Origin: Caulobacter sp. FWC26
GTDB lineage: Bacteria; Pseudomonadota; Alphaproteobacteria; Caulobacterales; Caulobacteraceae
NCBI RefSeq assembly: GCF_002742645.2
Contig: NZ_CP033875.1
Coordinates: 3,698,001 to 3,762,000, forward strand
Direction: 5' to 3'
Length of the DNA: 64,000 bases
This document shows, in pieces, positions 31,210-39,933 of the stretch. Within the stretch, counting starts at the first letter, position 1. The number at the start of each line of letters is the position of its first letter. The position numbers and the translations under genes are program-made. Under the pieces are notes generated by a model. That model was not told the DNA's origin, did no database searches, and saw only the letters and a list, made by a program, of their open reading frames with translations.

Positions 31210-32595
31210 ATGACCGGCAGGCTCCCCAAGGCGTGCGTCATCGGCGCGGGCTGCAGCGGCTTCACTACGATCAAGCGGTTGAAGGATTACGGGATTCCGT
31301 ACGACTGCTTCGAGATGTCCGACGAGATCGGGGGCAACTGGTACTACAAGAACCCCAATGGGATGTCGGCCTGCTACGAGAGCCTGCATATCGACACCAG
31401 CAAGTGGCGGCTGGCGTTCGAGGACTTCCCCGTGCCGAGGGACTGGCCGGACTTTCCGCATCACGCGCAGCTCTTTCAGTACTTCAAGGACTACGTCGAC
31501 CACTTCGGCCTGCGTCCGACCATCACCTTCAACACCAAGGTCGAGAGCGCCAAGCGCACCGCTGACGGCCTGTGGGCGGTGACCCTGTCGAGCGGCGAGA
31601 CGCGGCTCTATGACGTCCTGTTCGTCTGCAACGGCCACCACTGGGATCCGCGCACGCCCGAGTATCCCGGCGAGTTCGACGGACCGGCCTTCCACGCCCA
31701 CGCCTATTGCGATCCCTTCGATCCCGTGGACATGCGCGGCAAGAACGTGGTGGTCGTCGGCATGGGCAACTCGGCCATGGACATCGCCAGCGAGCTCTCC
31801 CAGCGGCCGATCGCCAAGAACCTCTGGGTCTCGGCCCGGCGCGGGGTGTGGGTGTTCCCGAAGTATCTGAACGGCAAGCCCGCCGACAAGACCGCCCTGC
31901 CCGCCTGGATGCCGCGCAAGCTGGGCGTGGCCCTGTCGCGCTCGGTGCTGAAGAAGACCATCGGCCGGATGGAGGATTACGGCCTGCCGAAACCCGACCA
32001 CGAGCCGCTGGAGGCCCACCCTAGCGTCTCCGGCGAGTTCCTGACCCGCGCCGGCTGCGGCGACATCAAGTTCAAGCCGGCGATCAAGGCGCTGGAGGGC
32101 AAGCGGGTGCGCTTTACTGACGACAGCGTCGAGGACGTCGACGCCATTGTCTTCGCCACCGGCTACAAGATCAGCTTCCCGTTCTTCGACGACCCGGCCC
32201 TGCTGCCCGACGCCGATCACCGCCTGCCGCTGTTCAAGCGGATGATGAAGCCGGAGATCCCCAATCTCTTCTATATGGGCCTGGCCCAACCCCTGCCGAC
32301 CCTGGTGAACTTCGCCGAGCAGCAGGCCAAGCTGGCGGCCGCCTATCTGGCCGGGAAGTACGCGCCGCCGCCGCCGGCCGAAATGGCCCGCATCACCGCC
32401 AAGGACGAGCACCGGCACACCGGCCACTTCTACGACTCCGCCCGGCACACCATCCAGGTCGACTTCAACGTCTACTGCGCCGACCTGAAGAGGGAGATCG
32501 CCAAGGGCGAGGCGCGGGCGCGCAGCGCGGGCGGGAAACTGCCGGTGCCGGCGCGAGCGGAGGACCAATCGGAAACGCTGCTGGCCCCCACCTGA
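31210..32595 (+). CDS. Flavin-containing monooxygenase
   Basis: A 461-residue class B flavoprotein that inserts one oxygen into a soft nucleophile or carbonyl using NADPH. FAD site GAGCSGFTTIKRL at the N-terminus, the EIGGNWYYKNPNG loop, the NADPH Rossmann site VVVGMGNSAMDIASEL, and the C-terminal FATGYKISFPFFDD motif are all present. Its last residues and stop codon lie inside an intergenic repeat (family C, copy 2), so the tail may have been remodelled. Substrate unknown. Confidence 0.92.
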   Translation: MTGRLPKACVIGAGCSGFTTIKRLKDYGIPYDCFEMSDEIGGNWYYKNPNGMSACYESLHIDTSKWRLAFEDFPVPRDWPDFPHHAQLFQYFKDYVDHFGLRPTITFNTKVESAKRTADGLWAVTLSSGETRLYDVLFVCNGHHWDPRTPEYPGEFDGPAFHAHAYCDPFDPVDMRGKNVVVVGMGNSAMDIASELSQRPIAKNLWVSARRGVWVFPKYLNGKPADKTALPAWMPRKLGVALSRSVLKKTIGRMEDYGLPKPDHEPLEAHPSVSGEFLTRAGCGDIKFKPAIKALEGKRVRFTDDSVEDVDAIVFATGYKISFPFFDDPALLPDADHRLPLFKRMMKPEIPNLFYMGLAQPLPTLVNFAEQQAKLAAAYLAGKYAPPPPAEMARITAKDEHRHTGHFYDSARHTIQVDFNVYCADLKREIAKGEARARSAGGKLPVPARAEDQSETLLAPT

Positions 32596-32700
32596 CCACG
32601 CTCCGCGTGGTCGTCCGCCCCCAGAGGGGGCAGAAGGTACGCGCTGCTCCTTCTTCCCCCTTTGGGGGAGGAGCGCCGCAGGCGCGGAGGGGGCGAGTAA
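32585..32700. repeat. Intergenic repeat family C, copy 2
   Basis: About 115 bp, inverted relative to copies 1 and 3: GGCCCCCACC, CGTCCGCCCCCAGAGGGGGC, CTTCTTCCCCCTTTGGGGGA, GGCGCGGAGGGGGCGAGT. It supplies the stop codon of the flavin monooxygenase and ends 30 bp before the DUF2164 gene. Confidence 0.75.
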
Positions 32701-32729
32701 GCCATCCCTTTTCGCTAAAGAAAGCCCCC

Positions 32730-32981
32730 ATGCCCAAGATCACCTTCGACAAGGACACCCGCGCCAAGCTGGCCGGCGGCCTCTCCGACTACCTGCGGAC
32801 GGAGCTTGATCTGGAGGTGAGGGGCTTCGACGCCGAGTTCCTGCTGGACTTCATCAGCGAGCGCCTGGGCCCCTACTACTACAATCAGGGCCTCCACGAC
32901 GCCGCCGCCCTGTACCGCGAGAAGCTGGAGGCGATCACCGAGGCCGTGTGGGACATCGAGCAGCCGGTGAAACCGTTGTGA
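32730..32981 (+). CDS. DUF2164 family small protein
   Basis: 83 residues matching DUF2164 (ITFDKDTRAKLAGGLSDYLR, DFISERLGPYYYNQGLHDA). The YYNQGLHDA block is the family hallmark; function is unknown. ATG 32730 is the natural start; the longer open frame from 32607 is repeat sequence. An A-rich stretch precedes the start and may hold its promoter, since a repeat separates it from the monooxygenase. Confidence 0.85.
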   Translation: MPKITFDKDTRAKLAGGLSDYLRTELDLEVRGFDAEFLLDFISERLGPYYYNQGLHDAAALYREKLEAITEAVWDIEQPVKPL

Positions 32982-32995
32982 GGCCTCCCTCGTCT

Positions 32996-33122
32996 CCGAC
33001 CTCCCCGGCGAATGCCGGGGCCCAGATGGAAAGGCGCAAAGGGTGTATTCTAAAAACTCAGAGCTTTTCCCATCACGACAGAACTCCGAGATCTGGGCCC
33101 CGGCATTCGCCGGGGAGGTCGG
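32996..33122. repeat. Intergenic repeat family A, copy 2
   Basis: Perfect 32-bp inverted arms at 32996-33027 and 33091-33122 with a 63-bp AT-richer spacer unlike the spacer of copy 1. It lies between a DUF2164 gene and a TetR gene on the same strand. Confidence 0.85.
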
Positions 33123-33220
33123 ACTTTCTAAGGTCGAAGCCAAACGCTTGCATCCCGCCCCCGAGTAGGGCCACGATCATGACGGGGCGTCACGATCGTC
33201 CCGAGCGTGAGTCGTTTTCC

Positions 33221-33856
33221 ATGTCGAACATCGCCTACTTCCCCAAGCCCCACATCGACCAGCGGCCGGGCAAGCGGGAGCGCACCAAGACGGCCAACCG
33301 CCAGGCGATCCTGGACGCGGCGCGCGAGGTGTTCGGCGAGCTGGGCTACGACGCCGCCACGGTGCGCGACATCATCCGCCGCACGGGTTTGGCCTCGGGC
33401 ACCTTCTATAACTACTACAAGTCCAAGGAAGAGGTGTTCGACGCCCTGGCCGACGACGGCGCGCGCCGCTTCCGGCCGCTGCTGCGCGCCGAGTCCGAGA
33501 AGGCCACCGACTTCGAGTCGTTCCTGCGCGGGGCGATCCTCGCCTATTTCAACTTCGTGGCCGAAGAGCAGGAGGCCTGGCGCCTGGACCGGCCGCCGGG
33601 CGAGCCGCTGCCGCACGCGCGCTCGACCCCCGAGGTCGTGGCCGTGTTCGACGAGGTCCACGAGGCCCTGGCCCGCGTGCTGGAACGCGAGCACGCCCCG
33701 CCCGTCGACCTCGACTACCTGGCCACCGCCTGCATCGCCGTCGCCCGCGAGATCGGCGAGAAGATGCTGGAGCGCCGCCCCGTCGACACGGAGAGCGCGG
33801 CCAATTTCGCCGTTCAACTGATCCTGGGCGGCCTTCCCGCCCTGCCGAAACTTTAG
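33221..33856 (+). CDS. TetR-family transcriptional regulator
   Basis: 211 residues. The N-terminal HTH (RQAILDAAREVFGELGYDAA, TVRDIIRRTGLASGTFYNYY, KSKEEVFDAL) is classic TetR, followed by a helical ligand domain. ATG 33221 puts the HTH about 25 residues in; ATG 33179 is an in-frame option. The alpha/beta hydrolase and quinone reductase downstream on the same strand are plausible targets, though a repeat separates them. Ligand unknown. Confidence 0.92.
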   Translation: MSNIAYFPKPHIDQRPGKRERTKTANRQAILDAAREVFGELGYDAATVRDIIRRTGLASGTFYNYYKSKEEVFDALADDGARRFRPLLRAESEKATDFESFLRGAILAYFNFVAEEQEAWRLDRPPGEPLPHARSTPEVVAVFDEVHEALARVLEREHAPPVDLDYLATACIAVAREIGEKMLERRPVDTESAANFAVQLILGGLPALPKL

Positions 33857-33888
33857 GGTCGCATGACCATCTCGGCCCCACCATCATG

Positions 33889-34009
33889 GTGTCATCCCGG
33901 AAGCCTCGCAGAGGCTATCCGGGACCCAGGGGTGAAGGAGCGCCGTGCGCGCCGCCCCTGGGTCCCGGCTCTCCCCCCGGCTTCCGCCGGGGTACGGCCG
34001 GGATGACAC
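33889..34009. repeat. Intergenic repeat family B, copy 1
   Basis: Ends GTGTCATCCCGG ... CCGGGATGACAC, with inner arms GGGACCCAGGGG/CCCCTGGGTCCC and internal small hairpins (GCCTCGCAGAGGC). About 120 bp. A second copy stands at 35117, flanking the alpha/beta hydrolase gene on its other side. Confidence 0.85.
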
Positions 34010-34053
34010 GGCTATTGAGCGCGTGAGAACAACAAGAAAGCAGGGGAAGAACC

Positions 34054-35100
34054 ATGGCATCCGACGCCGCCCAGAAGACGATCCTGAAACTGATCCTGTC
34101 CCTGCCCAGCCCCATTCTGCGGGCGATGTCGGGCGGCGGGGTCGTCTACAAGGGCGGGCGCACGCTGGACCCGCGCTTCCAGTTCTTCGCCCACGCGGCC
34201 AAGAAGCTGCCGCCGATGACCAGCCTGTCCCCCGCCGAAGCCGTGGCCGGCAGCGCCAAGGGCCTGGCCGCCGTGCAGGGTCCGCTGGAGCCGGAAGTCC
34301 GCACCGAGAGCCTGTCGATCGACGGCCCCAACGGCCCCATCCCCTGCCGCGCCTATCGCCCGCCGCAGACGGACGCCAAGGCCCCGCTGATCGTCTACGC
34401 CCACATGGGCGGCGGGGTGATCGGCGATCTGGAGACCTGCCACGCCTTCTGCTCGATCCTCTCCAGCATCTGCAGCACGACCGTGATCTCGGTCGACTAC
34501 CGCCTGGCCCCGGACCACAAGTTCCCGGCGGGTCTGGAGGACGTTCTGGCGGCCTATCGCTGGGCGCGTGACAACACAGCCCGCTTCGGCGCGGCGGCCC
34601 TTCCGCCGGCGATCGGCGGCGACAGCATGGGCGGCAACTTCTCGGCCATCGTCGCCCAGGAGATGATGCGCAAGGGCGAGCCGCAGCCGGCCGTCCAGAT
34701 CCTGATCTATCCGGCCGTGGACGTCGCCAGCGAGACGCCGTCGATGACCACCTATGCCGACGCCTATCCGCTGACCCGCGCGACCATGGACTGGTTCATG
34801 GGCCACTATATCGGCGCGGACGCCGACCCGGCCGATCCGCGCCTGTCGCCCGACAAGACCGCCGACCTCGCCGGCCTGGCGCCTGCCGTGGTCGCCACCG
34901 CCGGCTTCGACCCCCTGGTCGACCAGGGCGAAGGCTACGCCAAGCGCCTGCAGGCGGCGGGCGTGCCGGTCAGCTATCGCTGCTATGACAGCCTGGCCCA
35001 CGGCTTCACCGCGTTCACCGGCGCGATCCCGGCCGCCGACGACGCCTGCCGCGAGATCGCCTGGCTGGTGCGCGAGATGTTCGAGAAGCGGACGCTCTGA
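34054..35100 (+). CDS. Alpha/beta hydrolase, hormone-sensitive lipase type
   Basis: 348 residues of the HSL/esterase family. The nucleophile is in GGDSMGGNFSA, the acid Asp in TAGFDPLVDQGE and His in SLAHGFTAF. The usual HGGG oxyanion motif reads AHMGGGVIGD, with an extra Met. No signal peptide, so cytoplasmic. It may hydrolyse short-chain esters. Flanked on both sides by family B repeats, so probably a monocistronic unit. Confidence 0.9.
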   Translation: MASDAAQKTILKLILSLPSPILRAMSGGGVVYKGGRTLDPRFQFFAHAAKKLPPMTSLSPAEAVAGSAKGLAAVQGPLEPEVRTESLSIDGPNGPIPCRAYRPPQTDAKAPLIVYAHMGGGVIGDLETCHAFCSILSSICSTTVISVDYRLAPDHKFPAGLEDVLAAYRWARDNTARFGAAALPPAIGGDSMGGNFSAIVAQEMMRKGEPQPAVQILIYPAVDVASETPSMTTYADAYPLTRATMDWFMGHYIGADADPADPRLSPDKTADLAGLAPAVVATAGFDPLVDQGEGYAKRLQAAGVPVSYRCYDSLAHGFTAFTGAIPAADDACREIAWLVREMFEKRTL

Positions 35101-35116
35101 TTGCCACTTAGCTCCC

Positions 35117-35239
35117 GTGTCATCCCGGAAGCCTCGCAGAGGCTATCCGGGACCCAGGGGCGGCAAGCACGACGCTTCTTCACCCCCTGGGTCCCGGCTC
35201 TACCCCCGGCTCGAGGCCGGGGTCCGGCCGGGATGACAC
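35117..35239. repeat. Intergenic repeat family B, copy 2
   Basis: Same design as copy 1: CGTGTCATCCCGGAAGCCTC at the left, GGCCGGGATGACACG at the right, GGGACCCAGGGG/CCCCTGGGTCCC inside. The central loop differs. Between two plus-strand genes. Confidence 0.85.
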
Positions 35240-35276
35240 GCTTGTTTGGGATGGAAACTTGAATCCGCAATCCACC

Positions 35277-36254
35277 ATGCGCGCCCTCGTCGTCGAGGAC
35301 CTCGCGCCGAACTACGCCGGCTGCGCGGTCCGCGAGGTTCCGACGCCGACGCCGGGTCCGGGCGAGGCGCTGGTGCGCGTCCGCGCCGCCAGCGTCAATT
35401 TCCCCGACCTCCTGATGACGCGCGGCGAGTATCAGCTGAAGCCGCCCCTGCCCTTCACCCCTGGTCTTGATCTCGCCGGCGAGGTGGTCGCTGTGGGCGA
35501 AGGCGTGACGGGCCTCACGATCGGCGACGCCGTGGTGGGCGGTGCGCGGCTGGGCGGCTTCGCCGAATACGCGGTGCTGTCGGCCCAGGCCCTCAAGCCC
35601 AAGCCCGCGCGCCTGTCCTTCGCCGAGGCCGCCGCCTATGGTGCGGCGTACCTCACAGCCTATGTCGCCCTGGTGCGGCGCGCGCGGCTGGAGCCGGGCG
35701 AGTGGGTGCTGGTGCATGGCGCGGCCGGCGGGGTGGGCCTGGCCGCCGTGGACCTCGCCAAGGCGCTGGGCGCGCGGGTGATCGCCGCCTCGGCCTCCGA
35801 CGCCAAGCTGGAGCAGGTGAAGGCGCTCTATTCCCCCAACGCAGTCGTCAACGTCACGGACGGTTTCCGAGAGCAGGTGAAGGCCATCACCGGCGGCCAC
35901 GGCGCCGACGTGATCTACGACCCCGTCGGCGGCGACGTGTTTGACGAGAGCGTGCGCTGCATCGCCTTCGACGGACGCTTGCTGGTGATCGGCTTCACCT
36001 CGGGACGGATTCCCAACGTCTCGGTCAATATGCCGCTGATCAAGGGCTTCTCGGTCATGGGCGTGCGGGCGGGCGAGTACGGCCGCCAGTTCCCCGACAA
36101 GGGCCGCGAAAACGCCGACGCGATCTGGACGATGGCCAACGAGGGCGTGATCCGGCCTCACGTCCACGCTGAGCTGCCGCTGGACCGCTGGCGCGAAGCG
36201 TTCGACCTGCTGGCCGAGCGCAAGGTGGTGGGCAAGGCGGTGATCACGCCGTGA
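35277..36254 (+). CDS. Zinc-independent NADPH:quinone reductase-like dehydrogenase
   Basis: A 325-residue medium-chain dehydrogenase of the quinone oxidoreductase branch. The Rossmann NADPH site is VHGAAGGVGLAAVDLAKALG; SVNFPDLLMTRGEY and PGLDLAGEVVAVGEGV are the GroES-like part, and no zinc ligands are seen. It reduces quinones or enoyl compounds. ATG 35277 is preferred because family members begin MRAL; TTG 35259 is the alternative. Overlaps no neighbour and is followed by a repeat. Confidence 0.92.
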   Translation: MRALVVEDLAPNYAGCAVREVPTPTPGPGEALVRVRAASVNFPDLLMTRGEYQLKPPLPFTPGLDLAGEVVAVGEGVTGLTIGDAVVGGARLGGFAEYAVLSAQALKPKPARLSFAEAAAYGAAYLTAYVALVRRARLEPGEWVLVHGAAGGVGLAAVDLAKALGARVIAASASDAKLEQVKALYSPNAVVNVTDGFREQVKAITGGHGADVIYDPVGGDVFDESVRCIAFDGRLLVIGFTSGRIPNVSVNMPLIKGFSVMGVRAGEYGRQFPDKGRENADAIWTMANEGVIRPHVHAELPLDRWREAFDLLAERKVVGKAVITP

Positions 36255-36367
36255 TACTTGCCCCCTCCGCGCTTCGCCCTCCTCCCCCAGAGGGGGAAGA
36301 AGGTGGGCGGTGATCCTTCTTCCCCCTCTGGGGGAGGAGGGCCGCAGGCCCGGAGGGGGCCAGTATC
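36255..36367. repeat. Intergenic repeat family C, copy 3
   Basis: Same orientation as copy 1: CCCCCTCCGCGCTTCGCCCT, CTCCCCCAGAGGGGGAAG, TCTTCCCCCTCTGGGGGAGG, CCGGAGGGGGCC. Two internal palindromes around CAGAG and CTCTG. Lies between the quinone reductase and rpmH. Confidence 0.75.
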
Positions 36368-36478
36368 TAACCCTCTGAACCGACTCAGGTTGACATCCCC
36401 GCAGCGTTCTTTTATCCACCGCGCCTCACTCGCGAGCCACCCGGCCCGCGTTCAACGTTTATTATTCGGAGCCACGTC

Positions 36479-36613
36479 GTGAAGCGCACCTTCCAGCCGT
36501 CGAAGCTCGTGCGTGCCCGCCGTCACGGCTACCGCGCGCGTATGGCCACCAAGAACGGCCAAAAGGTCGTCGCGCGTCGCCGCGCCAAGGGCCGCAAGCG
36601 CCTGACCGCCTAA
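36479..36613 (+). CDS. rpmH: 50S ribosomal protein L34
   Basis: A 44-residue, highly basic protein beginning [20 protein letters not shown] and ending in [13 protein letters not shown], the canonical L34. Start is GTG 36479, just after GGAGCCACGTC. It packs against 23S rRNA in the large subunit. First gene of the conserved rpmH-rnpA-yidC-engB operon. Too short for ordinary ORF length cut-offs. Confidence 0.98.
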
Positions 36614-36621
36614 TTCTCTTT

Positions 36622-36635
36622 CCTCCCTCGGGAGG
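36622..36635 (+). promoter_or_regulatory. Hairpin holding the leader-ORF ribosome site
   Basis: CCTCC (36622-36626) pairs with GGAGG (36631-36635) over a 4-base loop. GGAGG is the SD of the leader ORF at 36643 (spacing 7), so this small stem could limit its translation. The stem is short and its effect is inferred. Confidence 0.45.
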
Positions 36636-36642
36636 CGAGACG

Positions 36643-36714
36643 ATGATCAAAGCCGCCTTTTCCACAGACCTGTCTTCAGGTTCTCGCCGGAAAGGCGGCT
36701 TTTTTCATGGCTGA
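36643..36714 (+). CDS. Candidate 23-aa leader peptide coupled to rnpA
   Basis: ATG 36643 has an ideal SD (GGGAGG, spacing 7). The frame (M-I-K-A-A-F-S-T-D-L-S...) runs through the whole hairpin at 36649-36705 and stops at TGA 36712-36714, eight bases past the first base of the rnpA ATG. rnpA itself has no SD, only a T tract. A ribosome finishing this leader would open the hairpin and be placed on the rnpA start. No homology is claimed; the case is positional. Confidence 0.55.
   Translation: MIKAAFSTDLSSGSRRKGGFFHG
36649..36705 (+). terminator. Terminator-like hairpin between rpmH and rnpA
   Basis: Arms AAAGCCGCCTTTTCC (36649-36663) and GGAAAGGCGGCTTT (36689-36702) form a 14-bp stem with one bulge, with an inner ACCTG-TCTT-CAGGT hairpin, followed by T residues to 36705. 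The rnpA ATG is two bases later. This may be a partial terminator lowering rnpA, yidC and engB relative to L34. Confidence 0.65.
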
Positions 36715-37159
36715 TCTCAAGTTCGCCCCGTTGCGCTTTGAGCGGCTGCGCAAGCGCCCCGACTTCCTGCTGGCCGCCAAGGCCCCGGCCCTGTCGCGCG
36801 GCGCGGTGTTCATCCAGATGCGTCCGCGCGGCGATGATGACCCCACCGTGCGGGTGGGCTTCACCGCCACCAAGAAGATCGGCGGCGCCGTCGAGCGCAA
36901 CCGCGCCAAGCGCCGCCTGCGCGAGGCCGCCCGGCTGGTCCTGCCCCTTCATGCGCGCCCGTCGCATGACTATGTCTTCATCGCCAGAGGCGGCACGGGG
37001 ACACGCGAATGGGCGCGTTTGCTTGACGATGTCAAAACCGCGCTGATAAGCCTCGCCGCCGACCAAGATCGCGGGGGACCCAAGGTTTCCCGGCGTTCCC
37101 CCGGCGCTCTCGACGACGCCGCCTCTTCATCACAGCCCGATCCCACAGTTTCCGGTTAA
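36707..37159 (+). CDS. rnpA: Ribonuclease P protein component
   Basis: 150 residues. Binds RNase P RNA and the 5' leader of precursor tRNAs. The RNR signature is [28 protein letters not shown] and [18 protein letters not shown] are typical. The C-terminal 30 residues (Pro/Ser-rich) are an extension beyond the usual 115-120. The start ATG has no SD and sits directly after a hairpin and T tract, with an upstream leader ORF overlapping it. yidD, often next in other bacteria, is absent; yidC follows after 7 bp. Confidence 0.96.
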   Translation: MADLKFAPLRFERLRKRPDFLLAAKAPALSRGAVFIQMRPRGDDDPTVRVGFTATKKIGGAVERNRAKRRLREAARLVLPLHARPSHDYVFIARGGTGTREWARLLDDVKTALISLAADQDRGGPKVSRRSPGALDDAASSSQPDPTVSG

Positions 37160-37166
37160 GCGCTCC

Positions 37167-39014
37167 ATGCAGAACGACAACAAAAACACGCTGATGTTCA
37201 TCGTCAGCGCGTTCGCGATCCTGATCGGGTACCAGTTCCTCGTCCTGGGTCCGCAGCAGAAGAAGGCCGAAGCCGAGTTCCGCGCCAAGAAGGCCGCCGA
37301 ACAACAGTCGGCCGCCAAGGCTGGCGTGACCCTGGACGCCAACGGCAATCCCGCGCCGCTGCGCCTCTCGCGCGACGCCGCCAAGGCGCTGAGCCCGCGC
37401 ATCGTCGTCGACACGCCCTCGCTGTCGGGCTCGATCTCGCTGAAGGGCGCGCGCATCGACGACCTGTTCCTGCGCAAGTACGACGAAACCACCAAGAAGG
37501 ACTCGCCGCCGGTCGAGCTGTTCCGCCCCGAGGGCGCCGAGCACGCCTGGTTCGCCGATTTCGGCTGGGCCGGCGCCAATCTGCCGGGCCTGCCCGACAG
37601 CCGCACCGTCTGGACCGCCGCGCCGGGCCAGGTGCTGCGTCCCAACTCGCCGGTGACCCTGACCTATGACAACGGCCAGGGCCTGACCTTCACCCGGGTC
37701 ATCTCCGTCGACGACCAGGCGATGTTCACCGTCACCGACAGCGTCAGGAACAACGGGACCAACGGGCTGCAGCTGGCGCCCTACGCCACGGTGCAGCGTC
37801 AGGGCGTCAGCGACGCCCTGGGCAAGAACCAGATCGTCCATGAGGGCGCCATCGGCGTCCTGGGCGGCGCGGGCGACCAGAAGCTGGAAATGGCCAAGTA
37901 CGGCAAGTGGAAGAAGGACAAGCCGCTGCAGTCCTTCGACTCCGTCGGCGGCTGGACCGGCATCACCGACAAGTACTGGCTGGCCGCCCTGATCCCCGGC
38001 CAGGACCAGGCCATCAAGGCCCAGTACCGCGTGACCAACGTAGCGGGCGTCGACGTCTATGACGTCAACTTCCTGGCTCCGGTTCAGGTGCTGAACCCCG
38101 GCGCGACCATCACCCAGACCACCCGCCTGTTCGCCGGCGCCAAGACCGTGCCGCTGCTGCGCAAGTACGAGTACGGCGCCAATCCCGCGCCCGCGATCTG
38201 GGAGTTCTGGAACAAGACCAAGGCGGAAATCCCGCGCTTCGACGACGCCGTCGACTGGGGCATGTTCCGCTTCTTCACGCGCCCGATCTTCAACATCCTG
38301 GAGATCTTCTACCACCTGGTCGGCAACTTCGGCCTGGCCATCATGCTGCTGACCGTCGTGCTCAAGCTCGTCCTCTATCCGATGGCGGACAAGAGCTACG
38401 AGTCGATGGCCAAGATGAAGAAGATCGCGCCCGAGGTCGAAAAGCTGAAGGCCAAGCACAAGGACGATCCGGCCAAGCAGCAGCAGGAGATGATGGCGCT
38501 GTATCAGAAGGAAAAGATCAACCCGATGATGGGTTGTCTGCCGATGCTGATCCAGATCCCGGTCTTCTACTCGCTGTACAAGGTGCTGACCGTCACCATC
38601 GAAATGCGCCACGCGCCGTTCTTCGGCTGGATTCAGGACCTCTCGGCGCCCGATCCGACGACGATCTTCAACCTGTTCGGCCTGATCCCGTGGAATCCGG
38701 GCACGCTGCCGCTGATCGGCGCGATGATCGCGCACCTCGGCGTCTGGCCGCTGCTGTACGGGATCACCATGTGGCTGACGACGGCGATGAACCCGCCGGC
38801 CGGCGACCCCATCCAGCAGAAGATCTTCCAGTGGTTCCCGGTGATCTTCACCTTCACCCTGTCGGGCTTCGCCGTGGGCCTGGTGATCTACTGGTGCTGG
38901 TCGAACGTTCTGACCATCATCCAGCAGTACATCATCATGCGCCGCTACAAGGTCGAGAACCCGATCGACAAGATCATCGCACGCCTTCAGGGCAAGACGG
39001 CTGGCGCGACCTGA
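37167..39014 (+). CDS. yidC: Membrane protein insertase YidC
   Basis: 615 residues. Inserts and folds inner-membrane proteins, with or without SecYEG. N-terminal TM helix ([21 protein letters not shown]), a large periplasmic beta domain (to about residue 370), then the five-helix core ([61 protein letters not shown]) with the cytoplasmic coiled hairpin rich in Lys. Full length for a Gram-negative YidC. Its stop overlaps the engB ATG by one base. Confidence 0.97.
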   Translation: MQNDNKNTLMFIVSAFAILIGYQFLVLGPQQKKAEAEFRAKKAAEQQSAAKAGVTLDANGNPAPLRLSRDAAKALSPRIVVDTPSLSGSISLKGARIDDLFLRKYDETTKKDSPPVELFRPEGAEHAWFADFGWAGANLPGLPDSRTVWTAAPGQVLRPNSPVTLTYDNGQGLTFTRVISVDDQAMFTVTDSVRNNGTNGLQLAPYATVQRQGVSDALGKNQIVHEGAIGVLGGAGDQKLEMAKYGKWKKDKPLQSFDSVGGWTGITDKYWLAALIPGQDQAIKAQYRVTNVAGVDVYDVNFLAPVQVLNPGATITQTTRLFAGAKTVPLLRKYEYGANPAPAIWEFWNKTKAEIPRFDDAVDWGMFRFFTRPIFNILEIFYHLVGNFGLAIMLLTVVLKLVLYPMADKSYESMAKMKKIAPEVEKLKAKHKDDPAKQQQEMMALYQKEKINPMMGCLPMLIQIPVFYSLYKVLTVTIEMRHAPFFGWIQDLSAPDPTTIFNLFGLIPWNPGTLPLIGAMIAHLGVWPLLYGITMWLTTAMNPPAGDPIQQKIFQWFPVIFTFTLSGFAVGLVIYWCWSNVLTIIQQYIIMRRYKVENPIDKIIARLQGKTAGAT

Positions 39015-39703
39015 TGAGCGACGAACAAAAGCTCCCCAAGGAACCGCCGGTCCTGCTGCCGGGCGCGGCCGACTTCACCGAGGAGCAGATCGAGACCGCG
39101 CGTGTGTTCTTCGCCCAGCCGGTGTCGTTCATCATGGGGGCGGTGCGCATGGACGCCATGCCGCCGTCCGACCTGCCCGAGGTGGCCTTCGCCGGCCGCT
39201 CGAACGTGGGCAAGTCCAGCCTGATCAACGGCCTGGTGAACCAGAAGTACCTCGCCCGCGCCTCGAACGAGCCGGGCCGCACGCGGGAGATCAACTTCTT
39301 CCTGCTGGCCGAGAAAGTGCGGCTGGTCGACCTGCCCGGCTACGGCTTCGCGCGGGTCTCGCGCTCGGTCGCCGACAAGTTCCAGGACCTGGGCCGGGCC
39401 TATCTGCGCGGCCGCCCGAACCTCAAGCGGGTCTATGTGCTGATCGACGCCCGCCATGGCCTCAAGAAGGTCGACCTGGAGGCGCTGGACGCCCTGGACG
39501 TGGCGGCGGTCTCCTACCAGATCGTCCTGACCAAGGCCGACAAGATCAAGCCGGCCGAGGTCGACAAGGTCGTGGCCGAGACCACCAAGGCCATCGCCAA
39601 GCGCGCTGCGGCCTTCCCGCGCGTGCTGGCCACTTCCTCGGAGAAGGGCCTGGGCATGCCGGAACTGCGCGCCGAGATCGTGCGGCTTTGTATCGAGGAA
39701 TGA
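39014..39703 (+). CDS. engB: Ribosome biogenesis GTPase EngB/YsxC
   Basis: 229 residues. GTPase needed for 50S subunit assembly. G1 [15 protein letters not shown]2 within [14 protein letters not shown]3 [10 protein letters not shown]4 LTKADKIK and G5 ATSSEKG are complete. Start ATG 39014 shares its A with the yidC stop (TGATG), indicating coupling. The N-terminal 40-residue extension is usual in alphaproteobacteria. Confidence 0.97.
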   Translation: MSDEQKLPKEPPVLLPGAADFTEEQIETARVFFAQPVSFIMGAVRMDAMPPSDLPEVAFAGRSNVGKSSLINGLVNQKYLARASNEPGRTREINFFLLAEKVRLVDLPGYGFARVSRSVADKFQDLGRAYLRGRPNLKRVYVLIDARHGLKKVDLEALDALDVAAVSYQIVLTKADKIKPAEVDKVVAETTKAIAKRAAAFPRVLATSSEKGLGMPELRAEIVRLCIEE

Positions 39704-39712
39704 CTTGAGAAT

Positions 39713-39842
39713 CCGATCTCCCCGGCGAACGCCGGGGTCCAGATCGAAACCGCTAGTCCATGGGACGCCGATCAGACGGTAGGCGCGCCCACCCCAGCCG
39801 GTCCGGATGAATCTGGGCCCCGGCATTCGCCGGGGAAATCGG
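39713..39842. repeat. Intergenic repeat family A, copy 3
   Basis: Arms at 39713-39744 and 39811-39842 are inverted repeats with a few mismatches (CGAACGCCGGGGTCC against GGCCCCGGCATTCG), so this copy has drifted. Spacer 66 bp. Follows engB and may end the rpmH operon. Confidence 0.8.
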
Positions 39843-39933
39843 TTACTGGGGATATGTCCGGCGGATCAACCCCACGCTAGGGTTCCCCCGCCAGAACCCC
39901 CGGCTTCCTGTTTCGTAGAAAAGTCCGCCCGCC

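Noticed and set aside
36707..36990. yidD expected between rnpA and yidC
   Set aside because: Only 7 bp separate the two genes; no YidD-like frame exists here.
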